From Pollutimonas sp963712655 (lineage in GTDB: Bacteria > Pseudomonadota > Gammaproteobacteria > Burkholderiales > Burkholderiaceae_B), in contig CAVQIT010000008.1 in the NCBI GenBank assembly GCA_963712655.1, positions 124,001 to 188,000 of the forward strand: 64,000 nucleotides of DNA. Direction: 5' to 3'. Each line of letters begins with the position of its first letter. The stretch's first letter is position 1. Position numbers and translations under genes: made by a program. Below, in pieces: positions 35,784 through 44,536 of the stretch. The notes under the pieces are model-generated. The model made no database searches and was not told the DNA's origin. It was given only the letters and a program-made list of their open reading frames with translations.

Positions 35784-37643
35784 CTACGCGGTGTGCACGT
35801 TCTTGCTTTCTACCTCGGGCAGAAAGGCAAACAGCGAACGCCGTTCGACAAACAGCGAATTGCCCGGGATTTTCTTGGCTTCGCTTTTCGCCACGGCCGC
35901 AAATTCAGCAATGTGGTGGCTGGAGAACGGCAAGGCCATATTGACCTCTACAACGCCCAGCGAAATACTGACCAGCCCGTGGAAAACCTCTACGCCCTGC
36001 CGGTTTTCCGTGACATACCCGCCCCGCTCCAGATGCTCGGGCTCGTACAGGTGCGCCGTCGCCTGATAGAACTGATCCAGGATCTTCTGGCACAGTTCCG
36101 CCCAGTTTTTGCTTTTAAACACCACAATGAAGTCGTCGCCCCCAATGTGGCCGACAAAATCCATATTCGAGTTGATATGCTCGCGCAGCAGATTCGCGGT
36201 TATCTGTATGACTTCGTCGCCTTTGCGATAGCTGTATAAATCGTTGAAAGCCTTGAAATAATCCAGGTCGCAATAACACACCACAAACGGCTCTTCGTTG
36301 GCCAGCAAGGTCTCGATGTGCTCGTTGATAGGCACATTTCCCGGCAATTGCGTCAGGGGGTTCGCATAGCGAGCGGCATGAATCTGCATCTGGGTGATTT
36401 CGCGTATCAGGTCGAAACCGGTGCCCACGCCTATGAATTGGCCCTTCTCGGTAATAATGAAACCGTCGGACAAATGATGCGGATTCGCTTCGGTGAATTG
36501 GTATCCCAATTCCTGCAGGCTGGTGTGATGGTCGACAATCAGCGGGGCGTTTTCAATAAACTGGTCGCAAGGCTTGTTGCCGTAAAGTTCGCGATGATAA
36601 GGGCGCGCCAGCCGATCCAGCATGCGCAGCCGGTGGATCAGCCCGACCGGCGCCCCCTCGCGCAATACCGCCAACACCTGCAGCTCGGGCTGTTTCTTGA
36701 AAATATCGTAGACAGCATTGATCGGGGTGGAGTCGATGACAGTGGGCACCGAACGAAGTATCTTGCGCGCCGTCGTCACGCTTTTATAGGCATCGTTCAT
36801 CAAGGGCCGCTTATTGGGCGGCGCAAGCAACTGCAGCGTTGCCAACGGCAAGACAGCCCCGGGAGCCGCCGCCGGCCGGCCCAGCAAATAGCCCTGGCCA
36901 TACTGAATACCCAGGCTGCGCACCGCGTCGAGTTCGTCTTCGGTTTCGATGCCTTCGGCAATGACCAGCGATTTCGATTGCTGCGCCATCTCGAAAATCG
37001 ACAGCACGAACTGGCGCTTGACCGCATCGGTATCGATGCCTTGCACAAAATATTTGTCTATCTTGACGTATTCGGGGCGCAACTCGGACCACAGGCGCAA
37101 GCTGGAAAAGCCCTCGCCCAGGTCGTCAATGGCGATTTGCAAGCCGAATCGGCGGTAATCCGCAACGGCCTGCCGCAGCAAGGAATAACTTTTCGCGGTC
37201 GCCTCGGACTCGGTCAGTTCGATAACGATATTGTCGGGCGACATGCCCACCATTTGCGGATACTGCAAGGACGCGCCCACATCGTTGGCGGGCATCATCA
37301 ATGCATCGGGGCTCATGTTCAAGAACAATTTTCCCGTCAACCCCAGGGCCAGGAATTTGTCGATGTGTATCCTGCGGCACAGACGTTCGAGCTCGACCGT
37401 TTGCCCGCAAAGGCGGGCTACGCTGAGCAGCTTGGTGGGCGCATGCAAAGGAGAATCGGAAGGGCCTCGGATCAGTCCTTCATAGCCTATGATCTTGCCC
37501 GACTGCAAATCTACAATGGGCTGATATAAGGGGGTCAAGGCCTTATCCAGCAAAACCTTGTGAAAATTTGCCTGCATTTGCGCGCTCTCATCCTGTTGTG
37601 TTCCGCTGTACGAAGTCACTACGTTTGTCAGAGTTGCCATCAT
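35784..37643 (-). CDS. EAL-CBS-GGDEF protein of c-di-GMP turnover
   Basis: 619 residues. EAL domain (about 35-265) with YEGLIRGPS, NMSPDA, ELTESEA, DDLGEGFSSL, KIDKYFV and AEGIETE, so phosphodiesterase residues are kept. A CBS-pair region (about 295-425) follows (SVPTVIDSTPINAVYDIFKKQPELQVLAVL... HHLSDGFIITEKGQFIGVGTG). A C-terminal GGDEF domain (about 445-600) has NPLTQLPGN, CDLDYFKAFND and the signature GGDDF. No membrane helix, so it is cytosolic; the CBS pair may sense a nucleotide. It is transcribed towards the IS element and away from gph. Confidence 0.92.
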   Translation of the reverse strand: MMATLTNVVTSYSGTQQDESAQMQANFHKVLLDKALTPLYQPIVDLQSGKIIGYEGLIRGPSDSPLHAPTKLLSVARLCGQTVELERLCRRIHIDKFLALGLTGKLFLNMSPDALMMPANDVGASLQYPQMVGMSPDNIVIELTESEATAKSYSLLRQAVADYRRFGLQIAIDDLGEGFSSLRLWSELRPEYVKIDKYFVQGIDTDAVKRQFVLSIFEMAQQSKSLVIAEGIETEDELDAVRSLGIQYGQGYLLGRPAAAPGAVLPLATLQLLAPPNKRPLMNDAYKSVTTARKILRSVPTVIDSTPINAVYDIFKKQPELQVLAVLREGAPVGLIHRLRMLDRLARPYHRELYGNKPCDQFIENAPLIVDHHTSLQELGYQFTEANPHHLSDGFIITEKGQFIGVGTGFDLIREITQMQIHAARYANPLTQLPGNVPINEHIETLLANEEPFVVCYCDLDYFKAFNDLYSYRKGDEVIQITANLLREHINSNMDFVGHIGGDDFIVVFKSKNWAELCQKILDQFYQATAHLYEPEHLERGGYVTENRQGVEVFHGLVSISLGVVEVNMALPFSSHHIAEFAAVAKSEAKKIPGNSLFVERRSLFAFLPEVESKNVHTA

Positions 37644-37792
37644 TTGCGTTCAACCGTTCATTCAATAGCCTGGAAATGGCTTTTCTTTGACTCGGATCCG
37701 GGTCGACACAAAATTTAACAGTTTGATATTACAAGAAGGTTTCCTCAAACACTCTACAATCCGACGTTTTGGTTTTATTCCAAGGACGCATC

Positions 37793-38482
37793 ATGCCCTT
37801 TGCCGCCGTACTACTGGATCTCGATGGAACACTGCTCGACACCATACCCGACCTGGCCAATGCGTCAAATGCCATGCGCCGGGAATTGGGCCTGCCGCCA
37901 TTATCGCAGGAAACCATTGCGAGCTATGTCGGCAAAGGCACCGAAAACCTGGTGATGCGCGCGCTATCCGCAGATTCGGGCCAGGCGCTGCACGGCGCCG
38001 ACGAACTGGCGCGGGCCCTGGATATTTTCGGCCGCCACTATCATGCCATGAATGGCGAACAGGCCGTCTTGTACCCTGGGGTCCTGGAAGGCCTGAACGC
38101 ATTCAAGGCCGCAGGCCTGAAAATGGCTGTCGTCACCAACAAACCCACCGAATTCACTCTGCCCTTGCTGGCCATTTCGGGTATCGGCGAATTTTTCCAG
38201 TACATCGTATGCGGCGATACCTGCGCCAGGAAAAAGCCCGACCCCATGCCCTTGCTGCATGCTTGTGAAATGCTGCAAGTGGATCCCGCAAACGCCCTGG
38301 CCATAGGCGATTCCGTCAACGACGCGCTGGCGGCGCGCGCGGCGGGCATCACGGTCCTGGCCGTCCCCTACGGCTACAACGAAGGCAGGGACGTGCGGAC
38401 TCTGGAAGTAGATGCTATAGTTACGTCCATTCACGAAGCCGCCCAATGGGCTCTTCGCAACCAGATGAGCATCAAATCATGA
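37793..38482 (+). CDS. gph: Phosphoglycolate phosphatase
   Basis: 229 residues from ATG 37793 with AAGGA eight bases upstream. HAD-family phosphatase: nucleophile motif LLDLDGTLLDT at the N-terminus, TNKP motif (VVTNKPTEFTLPLL), Lys in ARKKPDPMP, and GDSVNDALAARAAG for metal binding. It removes phosphate from 2-phosphoglycolate formed during DNA repair and other metabolism. Its TGA overlaps the ATG of the trp leader peptide, so transcription can run from gph into the trpE attenuator. Confidence 0.93.
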   Translation: MPFAAVLLDLDGTLLDTIPDLANASNAMRRELGLPPLSQETIASYVGKGTENLVMRALSADSGQALHGADELARALDIFGRHYHAMNGEQAVLYPGVLEGLNAFKAAGLKMAVVTNKPTEFTLPLLAISGIGEFFQYIVCGDTCARKKPDPMPLLHACEMLQVDPANALAIGDSVNDALAARAAGITVLAVPYGYNEGRDVRTLEVDAIVTSIHEAAQWALRNQMSIKS

Positions 38483-38550
38483 TCGCTGCCGCCTATTACC
38501 GCATTACGCCCTGCGCCAACTGGCGCTGGTGGCGCTTGTGTTCTGGGTAG
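38479..38550 (+). CDS. trpL: trp leader peptide (trpL), upstream of trpE
   Basis: A 23-codon frame starting at ATG 38479, overlapping the gph stop (ATGA). It contains three Trp codons in five (NWRWWR, codons 14-19) and ends with TAG at 38548. It is followed within 65 bases by a terminator hairpin and then trpE. This is the classic arrangement of a tryptophan attenuator: with scarce Trp-tRNA the ribosome stalls at the Trp codons and the terminator cannot form. Too short for normal gene finders. Confidence 0.9.
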   Translation: MIAAAYYRITPCANWRWWRLCSG

Positions 38551-38646
38551 CGGTAATCCACTCCCGGCGCCGAAGACCTTGTCTTTTACGTGCCGTCGGT
38601 ATTACCAGAAAGCAAAGCCCGGAACCCCATAATGGCCGGGCTTTTT
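38541..38646 (+). promoter_or_regulatory. trpE transcription attenuator (leader hairpin and terminator)
   Basis: A first pairing is possible between 38541-38557 (TTCTGG...GGTAAT) and 38601-38610 (ATTACCAGAA). The terminator is AGCCCGG (38616-38622) pairing with CCGGGCT (38636-38642), followed by a run of Ts to 38646. The trpE ATG is 45 bases further on. The hairpin plus T run is seen directly; the regulatory logic follows known trp attenuators. Confidence 0.85.
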
Positions 38647-38690
38647 AATTTCTGTCCCGGCCTCTATGTAAACATTTGACAGAGACCACT

Positions 38691-40211
38691 ATGACGGAAA
38701 TCGAATTCAATGCCCTGGCAGCACAAGGCTACAACCGTATTCCCCTGATTGCGGAAACATACGCCGACCTGGATACCCCTCTTGCCATCTACCTGAAGCT
38801 GGCGCACAACGGCCCCGAAGGCGGGCGCAATAGCTGCCTGCTTGAATCGGTGGTGGGCGGCGAACGGTTCGGCCGCTATTCCTTCATAGGCCTGCCCGCC
38901 AAAACCGTCATCCGCTCCAGCGGCTCGACCACCGAAGTCGTGCACCAGGGCACCGTGGTCGAAACGCACGAAGGCGATCCGCTACGCTTCATCGAATCCT
39001 ATCAGCAGCGCTTCAAGGTGGCGATACGGCCCGGCATGCCGCGTTTTGCCGGCGGCCTGGCGGGCTACTTCGGCTACGACACAGTGCGCAATATCGAAAC
39101 GCGCCTGGGGCCCGCCGTCAAGCCGTTTCCCGCCGGTCAGGACGAAGGCACGCCGGACATCATGCTGCTGCAAATCGACGAACTGGTGATTGTCGACAAC
39201 CTTGCCGGCCGCACCTACCTGATGGTGTACGCCGATCCGGCGCAAGCGGAAAGCTACGCCCTGGCCAAGCGCCGCCTGAAAATCCTGCGCGAGAAACTGC
39301 GCACGCCGGTCGTCATTCCCTATGCCTACGCCAGCATGCAAACCACCAGCCGGCGCGACTTCTCCAAAGAAGACTACATCGCCGCGGTGCTGAAGGCCAA
39401 GGAATACATCGCCGCGGGAGACTTGATGCAAGTACAGATCGGCCAGGTCATCACCAAGCCCTTCCGCGACTCGCCCCTGTCGCTCTACCGCTCCCTGCGC
39501 TCGCTGAACCCTTCTCCCTATATGTACTACTGGAATTTCGACAATTTCCAGGTTGTCGGCTCGTCGCCGGAAATCCTGGTTCGCCAGGAAGTCGTGACCG
39601 AAGCCCAGAAGCAGAAAACCATGGTCACTATCCGGCCGCTGGCAGGCACCCGCAAGCGCGGCGCCACGCCCGAAGAAGATGCGAAGATGGCTGAAGAGCT
39701 GCTGGCCGACCCCAAAGAGCGCGCCGAACACGTCATGCTTATCGATCTGGCCCGCAACGACGTGGGCCGCGTCGCCAAGACAGGGTCGGTCAAGGTAACC
39801 GACACCATGACCATAGAACGCTATTCCCATGTCATGCACCTGGTGTCGAATGTCTGCGGCGAGCTGCATGACGGCATGAGCAATATGGACGTGCTGCGCG
39901 CCGCCTTCCCGGCCGGCACCCTGACCGGCGCCCCCAAGGTGCGCGCCATGGAAATCATCGACGAGCTCGAGCCCGTGCGCCGCGGCATCTACGGCGGCGC
40001 CGCAGGCTACCTGAGTTACGGCGGAGAAATGGATGTCGCCATTGCGATACGCACCGGCATCATCAAGGACGGTATGCTGTACGTGCAGGCCGCCGCCGGC
40101 ATCGTGGCCGACTCCGATCCCGAAAAAGAATGGCAGGAAACCGAAGCCAAGGCGCGCGCGGTACTGCGCGCCGCGGAGCAAGTGCAGTTCGGCCTGGACG
40201 AACCGATATAG
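38691..40211 (+). CDS. trpE: Anthranilate synthase component I
   Basis: 506 residues from ATG 38691 (the frame is open to 38676). It makes anthranilate from chorismate with ammonia supplied by TrpG. The Trp feedback site is visible as CLLESVVGGERFGRYSFIG near residue 50. The catalytic chorismate-binding part has FAGGLAGYFGYD, NPSPYMYYWNF, TIRPLAGTRKRGATPEED, HVMLIDLARNDVGRVAKTGSV, HVMHLVSNVCG, FPAGTLTGAPKVRAMEIIDELE and GGAAGYLSYGGEMDVAIAIRT. A GC-rich hairpin follows, and trpG is not next: it lies 16.8 kb downstream. Confidence 0.97.
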   Translation: MTEIEFNALAAQGYNRIPLIAETYADLDTPLAIYLKLAHNGPEGGRNSCLLESVVGGERFGRYSFIGLPAKTVIRSSGSTTEVVHQGTVVETHEGDPLRFIESYQQRFKVAIRPGMPRFAGGLAGYFGYDTVRNIETRLGPAVKPFPAGQDEGTPDIMLLQIDELVIVDNLAGRTYLMVYADPAQAESYALAKRRLKILREKLRTPVVIPYAYASMQTTSRRDFSKEDYIAAVLKAKEYIAAGDLMQVQIGQVITKPFRDSPLSLYRSLRSLNPSPYMYYWNFDNFQVVGSSPEILVRQEVVTEAQKQKTMVTIRPLAGTRKRGATPEEDAKMAEELLADPKERAEHVMLIDLARNDVGRVAKTGSVKVTDTMTIERYSHVMHLVSNVCGELHDGMSNMDVLRAAFPAGTLTGAPKVRAMEIIDELEPVRRGIYGGAAGYLSYGGEMDVAIAIRTGIIKDGMLYVQAAAGIVADSDPEKEWQETEAKARAVLRAAEQVQFGLDEPI

Positions 40212-40222
40212 GCCGTCGGCCA

Positions 40223-40248
40223 GGGGCGGAAAAACGATCCGCCCCCTT
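40223..40248 (+). terminator. Candidate terminator after trpE
   Basis: GGGGCGG (40223-40229) pairs with CCGCCCC (40239-40245) around a 9-nt loop, 12 bases after the trpE stop. The T tract is only two bases, so efficiency is uncertain. It separates trpE from the convergent SDR gene. Confidence 0.55.
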
Positions 40249-40263
40249 GCAACAAGCCAGACA

Positions 40264-41016
40264 TCAGACCTGCGCCAATCCTCCATCCACCTGAATGTCG
40301 GCGCCGTTGATGTAGCTCGCCTGGTCAGACGCCAGGAACGCGACGACATTGGCGATCTCCGGCGTTTGCCCGTTGCGACCCATGGGCACCAGACTGCCCA
40401 GATAATCATAGAAACCCTTCAGATCGGCGTCGGGACCGGCAATGCCCGCAAGGCCCGGCGTGACGGTCGTGCCGGGGCTGATCGCATTCACGCGAATACC
40501 GAGGCCCTTGAGATCAAGCACCCACGTTCTGACCAGATTGCGGATCGCTGCCTTGGTGGCGGAATAAATGCCGAGCCCGGCCTGCCCCTTGATCCCCGAG
40601 ATCGACGCCGTCACGATGATCGACGCGCCATCGCCAAGCAGCGGCAGCGCCTTCTGCACGGTGAAGACCGTTCCTTTGACGTTCACATCGAAGTGACGAT
40701 CGAAGTGCTCCTCCGTCACCTGCCCAAGCGGCGCCGCTTGGGCGAAGGCCGCGTTTGCGAACAGAATATCCAGCCGGCCTTTATCGGCCTTTACGCCCGA
40801 GTAGAGCCGGTCCAGATCCGCCAACCTGGTCACGTCGCCCTGAACGGCGGTGACATGACTGCCGATCGCGGCTACAGCGGCATCAAGCTCGGCCTGGCGC
40901 CGACCCATGATGAAAACATGGGCGCCTTCAGCCACAAACCTCTTGGCCGTCGCCAGGCCGATTCCTGTCGCGCCACCGGTAATGACGGCGATTTTTCCTT
41001 CCAATAATCCTGCCAT
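40264..41016 (-). CDS. SDR family NAD(P)-dependent oxidoreductase
   Basis: 250 residues from ATG 41016, with AGAGGAAA upstream. Classical short-chain dehydrogenase: cofactor motif VITGGATGIGLATAKRF, ILFANAA (NAG-like), catalytic Ser in TASISGIKG and Tyr-x-x-x-Lys in YSATKAAIRN, and the C-terminal VAFLASDQASYINGADIQVDGG. Arg in MGRRQAE suggests NADPH use. It is the last of five minus-strand genes and resembles the SDR at 43690-44445, probably an old duplication. Confidence 0.9.
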   Translation of the reverse strand: MAGLLEGKIAVITGGATGIGLATAKRFVAEGAHVFIMGRRQAELDAAVAAIGSHVTAVQGDVTRLADLDRLYSGVKADKGRLDILFANAAFAQAAPLGQVTEEHFDRHFDVNVKGTVFTVQKALPLLGDGASIIVTASISGIKGQAGLGIYSATKAAIRNLVRTWVLDLKGLGIRVNAISPGTTVTPGLAGIAGPDADLKGFYDYLGSLVPMGRNGQTPEIANVVAFLASDQASYINGADIQVDGGLAQV

Positions 41017-41100
41017 GATGATTTCCTCTGTTAATAAAATAGCTCGCCGTTCAGAAGTGAGTCGGAAAAAGCGATGATTCGACGCTGGCCTGCCCAAGCC

Positions 41101-42282
41101 TCATGCAGGCGCCGCATGGCCGCCGCGGCTGGCAACGAGAATAAGCAAAGCGCACAAAACCGATAACGTCCCGCCAAGGTAGAACGCGGCCAGAAGCCCG
41201 CCCTGGTCAACCATTAGTCCTCCGCCGAATGCGCCTGCCGAAAGCGCAAGCTGAAACACCGTGACCATGGCGGCCGAACCCGACTCGAACCGCTCCGGCG
41301 CGGCTTCATAAAGCCAGATTTGCACGCAAACCGGCACAGCGCCGAATGCAATCCCCCACAAAATAACGAAGAGCGCGGCAAATCCGGCATTGGAACCCAA
41401 TGCCGCGGCGAGAATGACCGCCACGGCCATCGACACCGCCACAACGAGAAAGGCGCTGCGAACATCGCGCGAACAGGCGCGTTCGCCTGCGAAGGTGCCC
41501 AGCACGCCGGCAATGCCGTAGGCCGCCAGGGTCCAGCCCACACCGCCCGGCGGCATGTGTGCAACCTGAGTCAAAAAGGGTTCAAGATAGGTGTAGGCAG
41601 TAAAATGGCCCCCTGCAAGCAATGCCGTCGCCGCCAGACCGGTAACGGCGCGCGACACGCGCAAAAGCGCCACCAGATCATGCACGGTCGCCGCATCGCG
41701 ACTGGGCAATTTCGGCAAAAACATGATCTGCCCGAACAACACGGCCATGGAAAGCCCGGCAATGCTCCAAAATGCCGCCCGCCATCCCGCCAGATCGCCT
41801 ATCACCGTGCCGACGGGAACACCCAGCACCGTGCCGACCGAAATGCCGGTCAGGATAATGGCGGTTGCGCGGTTGCCGTCCTTTTCCCGCACTAGCCGGC
41901 GGCCGATCGCCGCCGCGAAAGTCCAAAAGCCGCCAAGGCTCAGGCCCAGCAACACCCGGCCAGCCAGAACCAGGGAAAAACCGGGTGCGAAGGCAACCAG
42001 CAGATTCGACGCGAGAATAAGCGCAGTCAGCGCAAGCAGAAGCCAGCGACGATCCGCATTGCGCGCGGCGATAGTAAGCACCGGCGCGGCGATGGCTGCG
42101 ACGACGCCCGGCACGGTCACCATAAGCCCGGCGCGGCCTTCGGACACGGCCAGATCGCGGGCGATCGCGCTCAACAGACCGATGGGGAGGAACTCGGTCG
42201 TCACCATCACGAAAGTGCCGATGGCGACGGATCCGACCGCAAGCCAAGGGTGTACATCGTCACTGCTTGCACGTTGCCTCAT
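41101..42282 (-). CDS. MFS transporter, DHA1 drug/sugar-efflux type
   Basis: 393 residues with 12 predicted hydrophobic segments. The N-terminal pattern (AVGSVAIGTFVMVTTEFLPIGLLSAIARDLAVSEGRAGLMVTVPG) and the loop RRLVREKDGNRATAIILTGISVGTVLGVPVGT are typical of the AraJ/SotB-like DHA1 branch of exporters. It likely pumps small hydrophobic or sugar-like compounds out of the cytoplasm. It sits between a dehydrogenase and an SDR in one transcription direction. Confidence 0.88.
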   Translation of the reverse strand: MRQRASSDDVHPWLAVGSVAIGTFVMVTTEFLPIGLLSAIARDLAVSEGRAGLMVTVPGVVAAIAAPVLTIAARNADRRWLLLALTALILASNLLVAFAPGFSLVLAGRVLLGLSLGGFWTFAAAIGRRLVREKDGNRATAIILTGISVGTVLGVPVGTVIGDLAGWRAAFWSIAGLSMAVLFGQIMFLPKLPSRDAATVHDLVALLRVSRAVTGLAATALLAGGHFTAYTYLEPFLTQVAHMPPGGVGWTLAAYGIAGVLGTFAGERACSRDVRSAFLVVAVSMAVAVILAAALGSNAGFAALFVILWGIAFGAVPVCVQIWLYEAAPERFESGSAAMVTVFQLALSAGAFGGGLMVDQGGLLAAFYLGGTLSVLCALLILVASRGGHAAPA

Positions 42283-42320
42283 GCGCTACCTCTATCCTTT
42301 AGGTCCAGTTGTCGAACGCG

Positions 42321-42917
42321 TCAGCGCGAAGTCAGCAAGACTGCGCCGCCCTTGCCCGCACGTTGAGAATGAGAGACCGCCTCGGCAACGTCGGCCAGGT
42401 CATAGGAAGCCGCCACACGGAACAAAGCCGGCTCACGCTGCGCCAGCGAGATCGCAGCGCCGATGTCCTTAGCCCGGATGTCGTCCGGCAAACCCGCCCA
42501 GCCGCCGACTGAAACACCGTGGATGCGCAAATTGCGCACGGAAAACGACAAGGCCGTGGCGCGTAGCGGCTCGCCGGTCAGATCGCCATAGGAAATGAAC
42601 GTGCCGCCGCTGCCCAGCATGGCCAGCAAATCGCTGGCGATATCTCCGCCGACGCAATCCAATACCGCGCGAATCGGCTTGCCCTTGGCCGCTACGCGGA
42701 CACGCTCTTGCCAGCCGGTGCCAGCGGTGGACACGACCGGCACGCCGGCTTGGCCGGCATCCGGATCGGCTGCGCCGCGCAAATCCCCAGGATGGACTGG
42801 CCTGCTCAAAACCCGGATCAATACTTCGTTGCCCGCAGGTGCCGGCAGATCCGGCACGTCGGCAAGTTCAAGCACGCTGGCGGGTTCGCCATAGCTGCGG
42901 TAAAGAATGGTACGCAT
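42321..42917 (-). CDS. Zinc-type alcohol dehydrogenase / quinone reductase with internal deletion
   Basis: 198 residues from ATG 42917; family members have about 320. The N-terminus (MRTILYRSYGEPASVLELADVPDLPAPAGNEVLIRVLSRPVHPGDLRG) then jumps to ADPDAGQAGVPVVSTAGTGWQERVRVAAKGKPIRAVLDCVGGD, so about 120 residues holding the active-site channel and the glycine-rich nucleotide motif are missing, in frame. The C-terminal part is normal (GGTFISYGDLTGEP, LADVAEAVSHSQRAGKGGAVLL). It is probably inactive as a reductase. It lies 13 bases after pirin. Confidence 0.8.
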   Translation of the reverse strand: MRTILYRSYGEPASVLELADVPDLPAPAGNEVLIRVLSRPVHPGDLRGAADPDAGQAGVPVVSTAGTGWQERVRVAAKGKPIRAVLDCVGGDIASDLLAMLGSGGTFISYGDLTGEPLRATALSFSVRNLRIHGVSVGGWAGLPDDIRAKDIGAAISLAQREPALFRVAASYDLADVAEAVSHSQRAGKGGAVLLTSR

Positions 42918-42930
42918 AGGGTTGTTCCTG

Positions 42931-43629
42931 TCACGGCATCTCGACGAGCACGATTTCGGTGTCGTCGAGAGCGTTAATGGTGATTTGAGGTTCGTCGTGG
43001 ATAGCCGCGCCATCGCGGGCGGCCATGCGTTGCCCTTGAAGGTCGATACGCCCCAACGTCGATACGATATAGGCGCGCCGGCCCTGGGTCAGTGGATGGA
43101 CAATGCTTGCGCCGGCGGCCAGCGTGGCGCCAAGCACCCGCGCATCGCTGTTGATGAAAAGCGCGCCGACATCGGCGGGGTTGTTGCTGGCCAAGGGCAC
43201 GAGCCGTCCGGCACGTGCGCCGTGCGGAAAGCTCCGGCTGCGCCAACTCGGCTCGCCGCCTTCGCTGCAAGGCTTCAGCCAGATTTGAAAGAGGCGAGTT
43301 GTCGTCACCTCGGCATTGAATTCAGAGTGCCGAATTCCCGTCCCCGCGCTCATGGCCTGCACGTCGCCGGCGACGGTTCGGCCCTGGTTTCCCAGGCTGT
43401 CCGCATGGGTGATCGCCCCTTCCCGCACATAGGTGACGATTTCAACATTCTTGTGCGGATGTAGGGGAAAACCGGAGGAAGGCGCAAACTCGTCGTCGTT
43501 CCAGACACGCAACGCGCCTAGCGGAACATGCTCCGGCCGGCCCATGCCTGCGAACGAAAAATGCAGCCTGGCATTCAGCCACTCTGTTGTTGCGCCACCA
43601 AGGGTTTGGAAAGGGCGATGCTCGATCAT
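42931..43629 (-). CDS. Pirin family protein
   Basis: 232 residues of a bicupin. Metal-site motif FPLHPHKNVEIVTYVREG with two His, then HADSLGNQG and MSAGTGIRHSEFNAE supplying His and Glu: all four ligands expected in bacterial pirins (quercetinase-like) are present. The C-terminal cupin is VLGATLAAGASIVHPLTQGRRAYIVSTLG. Bacterial pirins act as quercetin dioxygenases or as redox or stress partners. It follows the upstream SDR and belongs to the same operon. Confidence 0.92.
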   Translation of the reverse strand: MIEHRPFQTLGGATTEWLNARLHFSFAGMGRPEHVPLGALRVWNDDEFAPSSGFPLHPHKNVEIVTYVREGAITHADSLGNQGRTVAGDVQAMSAGTGIRHSEFNAEVTTTRLFQIWLKPCSEGGEPSWRSRSFPHGARAGRLVPLASNNPADVGALFINSDARVLGATLAAGASIVHPLTQGRRAYIVSTLGRIDLQGQRMAARDGAAIHDEPQITINALDDTEIVLVEMP

Positions 43630-43689
43630 GATCCAGAATATTCAAAAAAGCGCTGCGCGAGCCGATGCCCGCGCAGCCAGTGGTGAGGC

Positions 43690-44445
43690 TCACACCTGGG
43701 CAGCGCCGCCGTCCACGAAGAGTTCAGCGCCATTCACGAAACTCGCATCGTCGGACGCCAGGAACAATACGGCCTTGGCGATTTCTTCCGGTTCGCCCAC
43801 GCGGCCGAGAGGCACAGTACGGGCAAGGTAATCGAGCAAGCCCTGCTGCTGGGCAGCATCCGGACCCACCAGGTCTACAAGACCGGGCGTACGGGTTGGA
43901 CCCGGGCTGATGGCATTGAAGCGGATGCCGCGATCCTTGACATCGAGAATCCAGCTACGCACCAGATTGCGCACGGCCGCCTTCGACGCGCTGTAGACAC
44001 TGAAATTGGGAGTTCCCGAAATGCTGGTGGTCGAGCTGGTGACGATGACCGACGCGCTCTTGGCAAGCAGCGGCAAAGCCTTCTGCACAGTAAATACAAC
44101 ACCCTTCACGTTGCTGTGGAACGTATCGTCAAACTGCTTTTCGGTGATGGCGCCGAGCGGCAGCATCGAACCGCCGCCAGCGTTGGCAAACAGTACATCG
44201 ATATGGCCTTTTTGCGCCTTGACCGTTTCGAACACCGGTCAAGATCGTCCAAATTGCCAGAGTCGGCCTGAATGCCGACGGCATTTGCGCCGATGGCGGC
44301 AACAGCGGCATCCAGCTCCGCCTTGCGGCGGCCGGTGATGAACACATACGCGCCTTCGGCGGCGAATGTCTTGGCCGTTGCCAGGCCGATGCCTGTGGAT
44401 CCTCCGGTGACGACGTGCGATCTTTCCTTCGAGTTTGCGTGACAT
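43690..44445 (-). pseudogene. SDR family oxidoreductase with two compensating frameshifts
   Basis: The start is ATG 44445 (MSRKLEGKIA) with AAGGAAA upstream. An extra base near 44423 shifts out of VVTGGSTGIGLATAK; the next piece (VFITGRRKAELDAAVAAIGANAVGIQADSGNLDDLDR) is followed by a missing base near 44236, and the rest (VFETVKAQKGHIDVLFANAGGGS... YSASKAAVRNLVRSW... GAELFVDGGAAQV) is in the original frame. Net change is zero, giving 251 residues. Catalytic Ser, Tyr and Lys are conserved. First gene of the minus-strand operon, divergent from the LysR regulator. Confidence 0.82.
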
Positions 44446-44460
44446 GAGATTTCCTTGTTT

Positions 44461-44476
44461 GTTGAGATGAGTCAAC
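44461..44476. promoter_or_regulatory. Candidate LysR-type binding site between SDR and LysR
   Basis: GTTGA-N6-TCAAC, a 16-bp inverted repeat in the 91-base gap between the two divergent genes. It contains the T-N11-A pattern used by LysR-type regulators. Position and symmetry are the only support. Confidence 0.4.
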
Positions 44477-44536
44477 CAAGATATCGACAAGCCCATCAAC
44501 ACACAATAGAATTGATTGCAAACCATCATTGCAGAA

